Positions 48,483-57,886 of a stretch of 64,000 nucleotides of DNA are shown here, piece by piece. The position numbers were made by a program, and so were the translations under genes. This DNA comes from Streptomyces minutiscleroticus (GTDB taxonomy: Bacteria > Actinomycetota > Actinomycetes > Streptomycetales > Streptomycetaceae): the NCBI RefSeq assembly GCF_014650875.1, contig NZ_BMVU01000002.1, positions 248,001-312,000 of the forward strand. Direction: 5' to 3'. The notes under the pieces were generated by a model. It did not search any database, was not told the DNA's origin, and was given only the letters and a program-made list of their open reading frames with translations. How positions within the stretch are numbered: position 1 is the stretch's first letter; every line of letters starts with the position of its first letter.

Positions 48483-50612
48483 ATGACGATCGAGCCTCTC
48501 TCCTTTCCGCGCCGGTATGCGCGAACCCAGCGGTTCACCCTCGGCGCGCCCCGTGCGTTCACGGTGGCGCCGGACGGTTCCCGGGTCGTTTTCCTGCGGT
48601 CCCGTTCCGGTACGGACCGGGCGAACCTGCTGTGGGTCCTGGACCTGGCGGACGGCGGGGAGCGGCCCGCCGCCGACCCGCGGACGCTGCTCGGCGGGGC
48701 CGACGAGCGGCTGTCGGCCCGGGAGAGGGCGCGCAGGGAGCGCAGCCGCGAGGGCGGTGCCGGCATCGTCGGCTACGCCACGGACGGCGCCGTGGAACTG
48801 GCGTCCTTCGCCCTGTCGGGCCGTCTCTTCACCGCCGAGCTGCGCGCCGGGACCGCCCGTGAGCTGCACGTTCCCGGTCCGGTGATCGACCCGCGCCCCT
48901 CCCCCGACGGACGCCTGGTCGCCTATGTCTCGGGGGGTGCGCTGCGGGTCGTGAGCGCCGGGGGCGAGGGCGACCGGGCGCTCGCGGAGCCGGAGTCCCG
49001 GACGGTGACGTACGGGCTCGCGGAGTTCGTCGCGGCCGAGGAGATGGCCAGGTCGCGCGGTTTCTGGTGGTCCCCGGAGTCGGACCGGCTGCTGGTCGCG
49101 CGGGCCGACGACGCGCCCGTGGGCCGGTGGTGGATCGCCGACCCGGCGCACCCCGGGAACGCCCCCCAGGAGGTCGCGTACCCGGCGGCCGGCACGGACA
49201 ACGCGGACGTGCGCCTCTTCTTCGTGGGCCTGGACGGGGCCCGTACGGAGGTCGTCTGGGACCGGACCCGTTACCCCTACCTGGCGCGGGTGCACTGGTC
49301 GGCGGCGGGCGCCCCGCTGCTGCTCGTGCAGGCCCGGGACCAGGCGAGCCAGCTCTACCTGGCCGTGGACCCCGGGACGGGGGCCACCCGGATGGTCCAC
49401 GCGGACGAAGATCCACAATGGCTGGATCTTTTCCCTGGTGTGCCGTGCTGGACGCCCTCCGGACGGCTCGTGCGGATCGCCGACGAGGGCGGCGCGCGCG
49501 TCCTCGCCGTCGGTGAACGTCCTCTGACGGGCGCACAGTTGCACGTGCGTGCGATTCTCGACGTGTCGGACGACGACGTGCTCCTCTCCGCTTCGGCGGG
49601 CGGGACCGCCGCCGCCCCGGAGACCGGCGAGGTGCACGTCTACCGCGTCAACGACCTCGGGGTGGAGCGGCTGTCGCAGGAGCCCGGGGTGCACTCGGCG
49701 GTGCGCGCGGGCGGGGTGACGGTGCTCGTCTCCGCGGTGCCGGACGCGCCCGGGGCCCGCGCGCAGGTGCTGCGCGACGGCAAGACGGTGGCGACCGTGG
49801 TCTCGCACGCCGAGGACCCGGGGCTGACCCCGCGGCTGACGCTCACGGAGGCGGGCGAGCGCCGCGTCCCGTGCGCCGTCCTGCTGCCCACCGGCTACAC
49901 GGAGGGGGACGGGCCGCTGCCGGTGCTCCTGGACCCGTACGGCGGCCCGCACGGGCAGCGCGTGGTGGCGGCGCACAACCCGCACCTGACCTCGCAGTGG
50001 TTCGCCGACCAGGGGTTCGCGGTGGTCGTCGCGGACGGGCGCGGCACCCCCGGCCGCTCCCCCGCCTGGGAGAAGGCGATCAAGGACGACGTGGCCGCGG
50101 TCGTCCTGGACGACCAGATCCACGCCCTGCGGGCGCTGGCCGAGCGCTTCCCGCTCGACCTGGACCGGGTCGCGATCCGCGGCTGGTCGTTCGGCGGCTA
50201 CCTCGCGGGGCTCGCGGCGCTGCGCCGCCCGGACGCGGTCCACGCGGCCGTCGTGGGCGCCCCGGTCACCGACTGGCGGCTGTACGACACCCACTACACG
50301 GAGCGCTACCTGGGCGACCCGGACCGGCAGCCGGAGGTCTACTCGGCGAACTCGCTGGTCGGCGACGGCGGGCTGGTGGCCGCCGCCGGGCCGGCCCGCC
50401 CGATGCTGCTCGTGCACGGCCTGGCCGACGACAACGTGGTGGTGGCCCACTCGCTGCGGCTGTCCTCCGCGCTGCTGGCGGCGGGTCGCCCGCACGAGGT
50501 GCTGCCGCTGTCCGGGGTGACGCACATGACCCCGCAGGAGCAGGTCGCCGAGAACCTGCTGCTGCTCCAGGTCGACTTCCTGAAGCGCTCGCTGGGCGTG
50601 GACCGGCCGTAG
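48483..50612 (+). CDS. S9 family prolyl oligopeptidase / dipeptidyl peptidase IV-like
   Basis: 709-residue serine peptidase. Residues 20-440 form the DPP IV N-terminal beta-propeller. The C-terminal alpha/beta-hydrolase domain has DPYGGPHGQRVV near 482, the nucleophile GWSFGGYLAG near 565 (Ser), the Asp in VHGLADDNVV near 645 and the His in GVTHMTP near 680. It cleaves dipeptides after Pro or Ala from small peptides. There is no signal peptide, so it is intracellular, fitting with the oligopeptide uptake operons beside it. ATG 48483. Confidence 0.92.
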   Translation: MTIEPLSFPRRYARTQRFTLGAPRAFTVAPDGSRVVFLRSRSGTDRANLLWVLDLADGGERPAADPRTLLGGADERLSARERARRERSREGGAGIVGYATDGAVELASFALSGRLFTAELRAGTARELHVPGPVIDPRPSPDGRLVAYVSGGALRVVSAGGEGDRALAEPESRTVTYGLAEFVAAEEMARSRGFWWSPESDRLLVARADDAPVGRWWIADPAHPGNAPQEVAYPAAGTDNADVRLFFVGLDGARTEVVWDRTRYPYLARVHWSAAGAPLLLVQARDQASQLYLAVDPGTGATRMVHADEDPQWLDLFPGVPCWTPSGRLVRIADEGGARVLAVGERPLTGAQLHVRAILDVSDDDVLLSASAGGTAAAPETGEVHVYRVNDLGVERLSQEPGVHSAVRAGGVTVLVSAVPDAPGARAQVLRDGKTVATVVSHAEDPGLTPRLTLTEAGERRVPCAVLLPTGYTEGDGPLPVLLDPYGGPHGQRVVAAHNPHLTSQWFADQGFAVVVADGRGTPGRSPAWEKAIKDDVAAVVLDDQIHALRALAERFPLDLDRVAIRGWSFGGYLAGLAALRRPDAVHAAVVGAPVTDWRLYDTHYTERYLGDPDRQPEVYSANSLVGDGGLVAAAGPARPMLLVHGLADDNVVVAHSLRLSSALLAAGRPHEVLPLSGVTHMTPQEQVAENLLLLQVDFLKRSLGVDRP

Positions 50613-50630
50613 TCCCGGGGCCGGACGTGC

Positions 50631-50666
50631 GACCGGCCGGGGAGACATGGCGCGCCCCGGCCGGTC
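50631..50666. terminator. bidirectional terminator
   Basis: GACCGGCCGGGG (50631-50642) pairs perfectly with CCCCGGCCGGTC (50655-50666), 12-base loop, between the S9 peptidase gene and the first ABC operon. Confidence 0.8.
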
Positions 50667-50777
50667 TACGGCACCCGCACGGCCGTACGCTGTTCAGCGT
50701 GCCGCGTCCGTATATCGGAATCGGGTCGGTCAAGTTGCCTGCGTGTTAACGACGTTGATGCGCATTTGCCCGGCTTG

Positions 50778-51896
50778 TCAGGTCAGCCTGGTCGCACCGC
50801 CGCCCTCCGCAGGGGGTTCGCCGGGACCGGGGTCGCCCTTCGCGGGGGGCGCGCCGGGGCCCGTGCCGCCCTCCGGCGGCACCACCTGCTTCTCCTCCGC
50901 GAAGTGGCACGCCGAGTCGTGCGCGGCGGGCCCCTCCGCGTAGCGGAACGCGGCGGGCACCGCGAGCAGCGGCACCTCCAGGGCGCACCGCTCGCGCGCC
51001 TTCCAGCAGCGGGTGCGGAACCGGCAGCCGGAGGGCGGGTTCGCCGGGGAGGGCACATCGCCGGTGAGGATGATCCGCTCGCGGTGCCGCCGCGCCTCCG
51101 GGTCGGGTACGGGCACGGCGGAGAGCAGGGCCTGGGTGTAGGGGTGCGTCGGGTGGTCGTAGATCTCCTCGTCGCTGCCGATCTCCACGATCCTCCCGAG
51201 GTACATCACGCCGACCCGGTCGGAGATGTGCCGCACGATGGAGAGGTCGTGGGCGATGAAGACGTAGGAGAGGCCGAACTCGCCCTGGAGCCGGTCCAGC
51301 AGGTTGATCACCTGGGCCTGCACGGAGACGTCGAGGGCGGAGACCGGCTCGTCGGCGACGATGACCTCGGGGCGCAGCGCGAGGCCGCGGGCGATGCCGA
51401 TGCGCTGGCGCTGGCCGCCGGAGAACTGGTGCGGGTAGCGGTTGACGTACTCGGGGTTGAGCCCGACCACGTCGAGCAGCTCCTGCACCTTGCGCCGCCG
51501 GTCGCCCTTCGGCGCCACCTCGGGGTGGATGTCGAAGGGCTCCCCGATGATGTCGCCGACGGTCATGCGCGGGTTGAGCGAGGTGTACGGGTCCTGGAAG
51601 ACCATCTGGATGTTGCGGCGCACGGCCTTCAGGGCGCGCCCCGACAGCCTGGTGACGTCCTCGCCCTTGAACAGGATCGACCCCTCGGTCGGCCGCTCCA
51701 GGCTGACCAGCAGCCGGGCGAGCGTCGACTTGCCGCAGCCGGACTCGCCGACGACGCCGAGGGTCTCGCCCCGGCCCAGCTCCAGGTCGACGCCGTCGAC
51801 GGCCTTGACCGCGCCCACCTGCTTCCTGAAGAGGATGCCCTGGGTGAGCGGGTAGTGCTTGACCAGGCCCCGGACCTGGAGGATCGGCTCAGCCAT
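50778..51896 (-). CDS. oligopeptide ABC transporter ATPase, OppF/DppF type (operon 1)
   Basis: 372-residue nucleotide-binding subunit for peptide import. Walker A is [11 protein letters not shown] near residue 52, signature [16 protein letters not shown] near 160, Walker [13 protein letters not shown], then H-loop FIAHDLSIV. The C-terminal oligo_HPY domain ([11 protein letters not shown], four Cys for a cluster in this group) follows. It starts [15 protein letters not shown] and overlaps the OppD gene by 8 bases. A 182-base segment is identical to the paralogue in operon 2. Last gene of operon 1. Confidence 0.95.
   Translation of the reverse strand: MAEPILQVRGLVKHYPLTQGILFRKQVGAVKAVDGVDLELGRGETLGVVGESGCGKSTLARLLVSLERPTEGSILFKGEDVTRLSGRALKAVRRNIQMVFQDPYTSLNPRMTVGDIIGEPFDIHPEVAPKGDRRRKVQELLDVVGLNPEYVNRYPHQFSGGQRQRIGIARGLALRPEVIVADEPVSALDVSVQAQVINLLDRLQGEFGLSYVFIAHDLSIVRHISDRVGVMYLGRIVEIGSDEEIYDHPTHPYTQALLSAVPVPDPEARRHRERIILTGDVPSPANPPSGCRFRTRCWKARERCALEVPLLAVPAAFRYAEGPAAHDSACHFAEEKQVVPPEGGTGPGAPPAKGDPGPGEPPAEGGGATRLT
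51376..51557 (-). repeat. 182-bp patch identical to operon 2 OppF gene
   Basis: Every base matches 57249-57430 (offset 5873). The region covers the signature motif and flanking helices. Just outside it the two genes differ at many third positions. Confidence 0.95.
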
Positions 51897-52866
51897 GCAG
51901 GCACTCCTCCCAGAAGAAACAGGCGCTGCCCCGGTCCGCGGCGACCTCGAACAGCGGGGGCACCTCGGTCCGGCAGGGGGTGTCGCGGACCATCGGGCAG
52001 CGCGGGTTGAAGGGGCAGCCGGGCGGGATGTCCGTCAGGCTGGGCGGCAGGCCCTTGATCGCGTACAGCTCCCGGCCCTTCTGGTCCAGGCGCGGGATCG
52101 ACGCGAGCAGGCCCCGGGTGTAGGGGTGCGCGGGGGCCTTGTAGAGGTCGTGCACCGGCGCCGACTCCACGATGCGGCCCGCGTACATCACGGCGATGCG
52201 GTCGGCCACGTCCGCGACCACGCCGAGGTCGTGGGTGATGAGGACGAGCCCCATGTCCAGCTCGCGCTGGAGCTCCGCGAGCAGGTCCATGACCTGGGCC
52301 TGGACGGTCACGTCGAGGGCGGTGGTGGGCTCGTCGGCGATGATCAGGGACGGTTCCAGGGCCATCGCCATGGCGATCATGATGCGCTGGCGCATACCCC
52401 CGGAGAACTGGTGCGGGTAGTCGTCGACCCGCTCCCTCGCGGCGGGGATGCGCACCCGGTCCATCAGCTCGACCGCTCTCGCCCGGGCGTCCTTCCTGGA
52501 CATGCCCCGGTGGACGGTGAACATCTCGGCGAGCTGGGCGCCGACCGTGAGGACCGGGTTGAGGGAGGACAGGGCGTCCTGGAAGATCATCGCCATCTCG
52601 GCGCCGCGGATCCTGCGCCGCTCCTCCTCCTTGAGCCCGAGCAGGTCCCGTCCCTTGAAGAGGATCTCGCCGCCGGTGACGCGGCCCGGCGGCGAGTCGA
52701 GGATGCCCATGACGGCCTGGGCGGTCACGGACTTGCCGGAGCCGGACTCGCCGAGCACGGCGAGCGTCTCGCCGGCGTCCACGCTCAGGTTCACCCCGTT
52801 GACGGCGTGGGCCACGCCGTCCCGGGTGCGGAACTCCACCCGCAGGTCGCGTACGTCGAGGAGCAC
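51889..52866 (-). CDS. oligopeptide ABC transporter ATPase, OppD type (operon 1)
   Basis: 325-residue ATPase. [17 protein letters not shown] is Walker A near 43, [18 protein letters not shown] the signature near 160, [11 protein letters not shown] Walker B, and LITHDLGVV the switch. The C-terminal part ([15 protein letters not shown]) is the oligo_HPY region with four Cys, as in DppD/OppD of cluster-binding type. GTG 52866 has GAGGTGAGG upstream; GTG 52875 overlaps the permease stop. Functions as a pair with the OppF-type subunit. Confidence 0.94.
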   Translation of the reverse strand: MLLDVRDLRVEFRTRDGVAHAVNGVNLSVDAGETLAVLGESGSGKSVTAQAVMGILDSPPGRVTGGEILFKGRDLLGLKEEERRRIRGAEMAMIFQDALSSLNPVLTVGAQLAEMFTVHRGMSRKDARARAVELMDRVRIPAARERVDDYPHQFSGGMRQRIMIAMAMALEPSLIIADEPTTALDVTVQAQVMDLLAELQRELDMGLVLITHDLGVVADVADRIAVMYAGRIVESAPVHDLYKAPAHPYTRGLLASIPRLDQKGRELYAIKGLPPSLTDIPPGCPFNPRCPMVRDTPCRTEVPPLFEVAADRGSACFFWEECLHG

Positions 52867-52871
52867 GGGCC

Positions 52872-53891
52872 TCACCTCAGCTTGGGGTCGAGGGCGTCGC
52901 GCACCGCGTCGCCGAGCATGATGAACGCCAGCACGGTGACCGCCAGCGCGCCGGCCGGCCACAGCAGCGCGTGCGGCGCCTGGCGGATGTAGGCGGAGGC
53001 CGAGGAGATGTCGATGCCCCAGCTCACCGTCGGCGGCTTCAGCCCCACGCCGAGGTAGGACAGGGTCGCCTCCAGCGCGATGTACGTGCCGAGCGCGATG
53101 GTCGCCACGACGATGACCGGGGCGACGGCGTTGGGCGCGATGTGCCGCAGCAGCATCCGGGGGCTGGAGGCGCCGAGCGCGCGGGCCGCCTGCACGTAGT
53201 CGTTCTGCCTGGCGGTGATCACCGAGCCGCGGGCGATGCGGGAGATCTGCGGCCAGCCCAGCAGCACCATGAACCCGATGACCGGCCAGATCGTGCTGCT
53301 GGTCACCACGGAGAGCAGCACGAGGCCGCCGAGGACGACGGGGATGGCGAAGAAGATGTCCGTGATCCGCGACAGGATCGCGTCCCACACCCCGCCGAAG
53401 AAGCCCGCGAGCCCGCCGAGGACGGACCCGAGGACGGCGACGCCGAGGGTGGCCAGGACGCCGACCGTGACGGAGACCCGGGCGCCGTAGACGGTACGGG
53501 TGTACACGTCGCAGCCCTGGCCGTTGAAGCCGAAGGGGTGGCCCGGCTGGGAGCCCTCCTGCGCCTTGGCCAGGTCGCAGGCGAGCGGGTTGCCGGGCGC
53601 GATCGCCGAGGGCCACAGGGAGACGAAGACCAGGAAGAGGATGAGCAGGGCGGAGACCAGGAAGACCGGGTTGCGGCGCAGGTCGCGCCAGGCGTCGGAC
53701 CACAGGCTGCGGGGCCGGTCCCGCGGGCCCGCGCCGTCCGGCCCCCGCGCGCCCTCCAGGGTGGCCCCCTCGCTGGTGGCGAGGTCCATGGCGCCGCCCA
53801 TGCCGGTCGCGGCGACGGCGCCGTCCTCCGGGGCGCGGCCCCCGCCCGGCGGCTCCGACTGCGGCGGCCGGGGCGGCTGCGGTTCAGGCAT
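52872..53891 (-). CDS. oligopeptide ABC transporter permease, OppC type (operon 1)
   Basis: 339-residue permease. A 50-residue Gly/Pro-rich N-terminus precedes six membrane helices; the EAA loop ARALGASSPRMLLRHIAPN near 237 contacts the ATPases, and FIMLGDAVRDALDPKLR is the typical OppC end. It pairs with the upstream permease to form the channel. It overlaps the OppB gene by 8 bases; the long N-terminal tail is absent from the operon 2 paralogue. Confidence 0.94.
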   Translation of the reverse strand: MPEPQPPRPPQSEPPGGGRAPEDGAVAATGMGGAMDLATSEGATLEGARGPDGAGPRDRPRSLWSDAWRDLRRNPVFLVSALLILFLVFVSLWPSAIAPGNPLACDLAKAQEGSQPGHPFGFNGQGCDVYTRTVYGARVSVTVGVLATLGVAVLGSVLGGLAGFFGGVWDAILSRITDIFFAIPVVLGGLVLLSVVTSSTIWPVIGFMVLLGWPQISRIARGSVITARQNDYVQAARALGASSPRMLLRHIAPNAVAPVIVVATIALGTYIALEATLSYLGVGLKPPTVSWGIDISSASAYIRQAPHALLWPAGALAVTVLAFIMLGDAVRDALDPKLR

Positions 53892-54807
53892 AGCGGATCC
53901 TCGGGTCGAGTACGGCGTACAGGAGGTCCACGAGCAGGTTGGCGACCAGGAAGACCAGGACGAGGACGGTCACGAAGCCGACGACGGTCTGCGTGTTCTG
54001 CCGCAGGATGCCCTGGTAGAGCTGGAAGCCGACGCCGTGGATGTTGAAGATGCGCTCGGTGACGATCGCGCCGCCCATCAGCGCGCCCACGTCGGTGCCG
54101 ATGAAGGTGACCACCGGGATGAGCGAGTTGCGCAGCAGGTGGCGGGTGACGACGCGGCGCCGGGGCAGGCCCTTGGCGATCGCGGTGCGCACGTAGTCGG
54201 CGCGGCGGTTCTCCGCGATGGAGGTCCGGGTGAGCCGGGTGACGTAGGCCAGGGAGACCGAGGCGAGCACCAGGCCGGGGACGATCAGCTCGCCGAAGGG
54301 CGCCTCCGCCGAGACCGACGGGCGGATCCAGCTCCACTGGACGCCGAGCAGCAGCTGGAGCAGCAGGCCGGTGACGAAGGTGGGGACGGAGATCACGACC
54401 AGGGTCAGGACGAGCACGGCGGTGTCGACGGGCCGGCCGCGGCGCAGCCCGGTGACGACGCCGAGCGCGATGCCGACGACGATCTCGAAGAGGACCGCGA
54501 CGACGGTGAGCCGGATGGTGACGGGGAAGGCCGTCGACATCAGCTCGGTCACCTTCTGCCCGTTGAAGGCGGTGCCGAAGTCGCCGGTGAAGACGTTGCC
54601 CATGTAGGTCAGGTATTGCTGCCACACGGGCTTGTCGAGGCCGAACTCCCGGCGCAGCTGGGCGGCGGTCGCGGGGTCGCACTCCTTGTCCCCGCACAGT
54701 CCCGCGACGGGGTCGCCCATCACGTTCACCATCAGGAAGATCAGCAGGGTGGCGCCGACGAAGACCGGGATCATCTGCAGCAGGCGCCGGATCACGTAGC
54801 GTCCCAT
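53884..54807 (-). CDS. oligopeptide ABC transporter permease, OppB type (operon 1)
   Basis: 307-residue permease with six membrane helices, starting MGRYVIRRLLQMIPVF, the usual OppB beginning. A large external loop with CGDKECDPAT (two Cys) follows helix 1. The EAA loop is AIAKGLPRRRVVTRHLLRN near 203, and the protein ends VDLLYAVLDPRIRYA. It follows the binding-protein gene after a hairpin. Confidence 0.95.
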   Translation of the reverse strand: MGRYVIRRLLQMIPVFVGATLLIFLMVNVMGDPVAGLCGDKECDPATAAQLRREFGLDKPVWQQYLTYMGNVFTGDFGTAFNGQKVTELMSTAFPVTIRLTVVAVLFEIVVGIALGVVTGLRRGRPVDTAVLVLTLVVISVPTFVTGLLLQLLLGVQWSWIRPSVSAEAPFGELIVPGLVLASVSLAYVTRLTRTSIAENRRADYVRTAIAKGLPRRRVVTRHLLRNSLIPVVTFIGTDVGALMGGAIVTERIFNIHGVGFQLYQGILRQNTQTVVGFVTVLVLVFLVANLLVDLLYAVLDPRIRYA

Positions 54808-54833
54808 GGAAGGGCTCCGGTTCCGGGTGTCGT

Positions 54834-54863
54834 GGGGGCGGCCGGCGCCGGCCGGCCGCCCCC
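54834..54863 (-). terminator. intra-operon hairpin between binding-protein and permease genes
   Basis: Perfect 13-bp stem (54834-54846 with 54851-54863), 4-base loop, 7 bases after the binding-protein stop. Likely a partial terminator or mRNA-stabilising element that keeps the binding protein in excess. Confidence 0.75.
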
Positions 54864-54870
54864 GGCGGGC

Positions 54871-56499
54871 TCAGCCGACCTTGATCTCGTTGTAGACGGG
54901 GACGCTGAACTGGTTGAGGGCCACGTCGGAGAGCCGGTCGGAGTAGCCGGCGCTGCCGTTCTGGTACCAGAGCGGGATGGCCGCCATCTCGTCCCGCAGG
55001 ACCTCCTCGGCCTGCTGGAAGTACTGCACCGCCTTGCCCGTGTCCGTCTCGGCGTTGGCCTTGTCGACCAGGCCGTCGAACTCCTTGTCCGACCACTTGC
55101 CGTCGTTGGAGGAGGCGTTGGTGTAGTACAGCGGCTGCAGGAAGTTCTGGATCAGCGGGTAGTCCATCTGCCAGCCGGCCCGGAAGGGGCCGGACATCTT
55201 GGACTGGGTGATGCGGTTGCGGTAGTCGGCGAAGGTGCCGACGGGGCTGCCGACGCAGGCCTTGTCGTTGTCCAGCGCGTTGTTGATGGAGTTGCAGACG
55301 GCGTCGACCCACTCGCGGTGCGAACCGGTGTCGGCGTTGTACGAGATCTTGACCTGCCCGCCGGGCAGGCCGCCGCCCTCCTCGATCAGCTTCTTGGCCT
55401 GCTCGGGGTCGTACTCGCAGGCGTCGCCGCACAGCCCCTTCTCGTAGCCGCCGTCGTCGCCGAGCACCGGGGAGGTCCAGTCGGTGGCGGGCGTACGGGT
55501 CTTCTGGAAGATCGTGTCGGTGATCTGGTCGCGGTCGATCGCCATGGACAGGCCCTTGCGGACCTTCTCGCCGCCGTCCTTGTTCCAGTCGTCGTCGTAG
55601 AACGGGAAGGCCAGGGTCTGGATGATGCCGGCCGGGGTGTTGATGTACCGGTCGCCCAGGTCGCTCTTGGCGTTCTTGAGCTGGGAGGCGGGCACGTCGT
55701 CCACGAGGTCGAGGTTGCCGGCCATCAGGTCGGTGTAGGCGGTGTTGTTGTCGGTGTAGACCTTCAGGTCCACGCCGCCGTTCTCGGCCTTGTCGTCGCC
55801 GGGGTAGTCGTCCCACTTGCGCAGCGACATCTGCGAGCCCTTGGTGTACGACTCGACGGTGTACGGGCCGTTGCCGACCGGCTTCTTCAGCCAGGCGTCG
55901 TGGTCGTCGAAGAACGCCCTGGGCAGCGGCGCGAACGCGGCGTAGCCGAGGGTGTCGGGGAAGGTCGAGAACTTCTGGTCGAGCCTGATGGTGAAGGTGC
56001 GCTCGCCGGTCACCTTCAGCCCGGACATCGTGTCCGCGCTCTGCTTCCCGGACTCGGGGTGCACCTCGTCGTAGCCGTCGATGTAGGCGAAGAAGTACGC
56101 GTTCTTCTGGTTGTTCTTCAGGCTGGCGCCGTAGTTCCAGGCGTCCACGAAGGACCGGGCGGTGACCTTCTCGCCGTTGCTGAACGTCCAGCCGTCCTCG
56201 ACCGTGACGGTGAAGTTCTGCGAGTCGGAGGTCTCGATCTTCTCGGCGAGCATGTCCTTCGCCTCGCCGGTCTTCGCGTCGTAGCGCTTCAGCCCGCGGA
56301 AGACCATGTCGAGGACCTTGCCGCCCTGCACCTCGTTGGTGTTGGCCGGCTCCAGCGGGTTCTGCGGGTCGCCCCAGGAGGAGCTGAGGACCCCGGAGCC
56401 GTCGCCGCCGTCGCTCCCGCCGCCCCCGCCGCAGGCCGTCGCCGCGAGGGCGACGGCCGCCGCTCCCGCGATCCATGTGGCGTGCCTGGCTCCACGCAT
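54871..56499 (-). CDS. oligopeptide-binding lipoprotein, SBP_bac_5 (operon 1)
   Basis: 542-residue substrate-binding protein. The signal peptide ends in the lipobox LAATAC (Cys near residue 23), then a Gly/Ser linker and the DppA/OppA fold (VFRGLKRYD, NGPYTVESYTKGSQM, LSMAIDRDQITDTIF, GWQMDYPLIQNFLQPLYY). It catches peptides outside the membrane and delivers them to the permease. ATG 56499 has GGAGGAGGC upstream. First gene of operon 1. It is paralogous to the second binding protein (about 62 kb) but clearly diverged. Confidence 0.94.
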   Translation of the reverse strand: MRGARHATWIAGAAAVALAATACGGGGGSDGGDGSGVLSSSWGDPQNPLEPANTNEVQGGKVLDMVFRGLKRYDAKTGEAKDMLAEKIETSDSQNFTVTVEDGWTFSNGEKVTARSFVDAWNYGASLKNNQKNAYFFAYIDGYDEVHPESGKQSADTMSGLKVTGERTFTIRLDQKFSTFPDTLGYAAFAPLPRAFFDDHDAWLKKPVGNGPYTVESYTKGSQMSLRKWDDYPGDDKAENGGVDLKVYTDNNTAYTDLMAGNLDLVDDVPASQLKNAKSDLGDRYINTPAGIIQTLAFPFYDDDWNKDGGEKVRKGLSMAIDRDQITDTIFQKTRTPATDWTSPVLGDDGGYEKGLCGDACEYDPEQAKKLIEEGGGLPGGQVKISYNADTGSHREWVDAVCNSINNALDNDKACVGSPVGTFADYRNRITQSKMSGPFRAGWQMDYPLIQNFLQPLYYTNASSNDGKWSDKEFDGLVDKANAETDTGKAVQYFQQAEEVLRDEMAAIPLWYQNGSAGYSDRLSDVALNQFSVPVYNEIKVG

Positions 56500-56672
56500 C
56501 CGGTGCCTCCTCCTGTGCGCCGTACCGCCAGCGCCGGAGCGCTGTGCCTTCCGGCCACTATGGAGACAAAAGGGATGTAACGCACATTCACCTCGCCCGT
56601 TCGGGGGCGGGCCACCCGGATGCACGCGCGCCGCGGCCCGCGCACGCCCGGATCCCAGAGGCCGCAAACGAA

Positions 56673-56705
56673 GGTTCCCGGCACCGTGGAACGGTGCCGG
56701 GAACC
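56673..56705 (-). terminator. terminator of operon 2
   Basis: Perfect 15-bp stem (56673-56687 with 56691-56705) closing on GGA, 36 bases past the operon 2 OppF stop. To its left, 56500-56670 should contain the promoter of operon 1, including an AT-rich stretch at 56560-56585. Confidence 0.85.
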
Positions 56706-56740
56706 GGTTCGCGATCGCCGCGAAAGGCGGCGTGCCCTGG

Positions 56741-57886
56741 TCAGGCCGCGTGGACGACGTCCTTCTCCTCGGCGAAGTGGCACGCCGACTCGTGGTTCGC
56801 CGGGGTGTCCCCGCCCTGGAAGCGCTGGGGCACCGCCAGCAGCGGCGTCTCCTCCGCGCACCGGGCCTCGGCCTTCCAGCAGCGGGTGCGGAAGCTGCAG
56901 CCGGAGGGCGGGTTGGCCGGCGAGGGCACGTCGCCGGTGAGGATGATGCGCTCCCGGTGCTCGCGGGCCTCCGGGTCCGGCTGCGGCACGGCCGACAGCA
57001 GGGCCTGGGTGTACGGGTGCGTCGGGTGGTCGTAGATCTGCTCGTCGCTGCCGATCTCCACCACCTTGCCGAGGTACATCACGCCGACCCGGTCGGAGAT
57101 GTGCCGCACGATGGAGAGGTCGTGGGCGATGAAGATGTAGGAGAGGTCGAACTCGTCCTGCAGCTTCTCCATCAGGTTGATGACCTGCGCCTGCACCGAC
57201 ACGTCCAGGGCCGACACCGGCTCGTCGCAGATGATGACCTCGGGGTTGAGCGCGAGGCCGCGGGCGATGCCGATGCGCTGGCGCTGGCCGCCGGAGAACT
57301 GGTGCGGGTAGCGGTTGACGTACTCGGGGTTGAGCCCGACCACGTCGAGCAGCTCCTGCACCTTGCGCCGCCGGTCGCCCTTCGGCGCCACCTCGGGGTG
57401 GATGTCGAAGGGCTCCCCGATGATGTCGCCCACCGTCATACGCGGGTTCAGCGAGGTGTACGGGTCCTGGAAGACCATCTGGATGTTGCGGCGCACGGCC
57501 TTCAGGGCGCGCCCCGACAGCCTGGTGATGTCCTGGCCCTTGTAGAAGATCTCGCCCGCGGTGGCCTGCTCCAGGTTCATCAGCAGCTTGGCCACCGTGG
57601 ACTTGCCGCAGCCGGACTCGCCCACGATGCCCAGGGTCTCGCCCTGGTACAGGTCGAAGGAGACGCCGTCGACGGCCTTCACCGCGCCGACCTGCCTCTT
57701 GAACAGGATGCCCTGGGTGAGCGGGAAGTGCTTCTTCAGCCCGCGGATCTGCAGGATCGGCTCGCCGCGGTCGACGGGCGCCTCGACGGCGGCGACCGCC
57801 TCCGTCTCGGAGTGGGCGTCGACGACGTCCACCTCGGAGACGTTCGGCGTGGCCTCCCGCTCGTCGTTCTTGCTGAGCTCAGCCAT
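56741..57886 (-). CDS. oligopeptide ABC transporter ATPase, OppF/DppF type (operon 2)
   Basis: 381-residue ATPase with the same layout as its operon 1 paralogue: [14 protein letters not shown] Walker A near 70, [16 protein letters not shown] signature, [12 protein letters not shown] Walker [10 protein letters not shown] switch, and the Cys-bearing oligo_HPY region. It has an extra 35-residue acidic N-terminus (DEREATPNVSEVDVVD). It overlaps OppD by 8 bases and is the last gene of operon 2, before a strong terminator. Confidence 0.95.
   Translation of the reverse strand: MAELSKNDEREATPNVSEVDVVDAHSETEAVAAVEAPVDRGEPILQIRGLKKHFPLTQGILFKRQVGAVKAVDGVSFDLYQGETLGIVGESGCGKSTVAKLLMNLEQATAGEIFYKGQDITRLSGRALKAVRRNIQMVFQDPYTSLNPRMTVGDIIGEPFDIHPEVAPKGDRRRKVQELLDVVGLNPEYVNRYPHQFSGGQRQRIGIARGLALNPEVIICDEPVSALDVSVQAQVINLMEKLQDEFDLSYIFIAHDLSIVRHISDRVGVMYLGKVVEIGSDEQIYDHPTHPYTQALLSAVPQPDPEAREHRERIILTGDVPSPANPPSGCSFRTRCWKAEARCAEETPLLAVPQRFQGGDTPANHESACHFAEEKDVVHAA
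57249..57430 (-). repeat. 182-bp patch identical to operon 1 OppF gene
   Basis: Partner of 51376-51557; see there. A further 90 bases on its right differ at only one or two positions. Confidence 0.95.

Noticed and set aside
53303-56476. 1057-residue minus-strand frame overlapping the permease and binding-protein genes
   Set aside because: Out-of-frame shadow of the true ABC genes; composed of Arg/Gly-rich low-complexity sequence.
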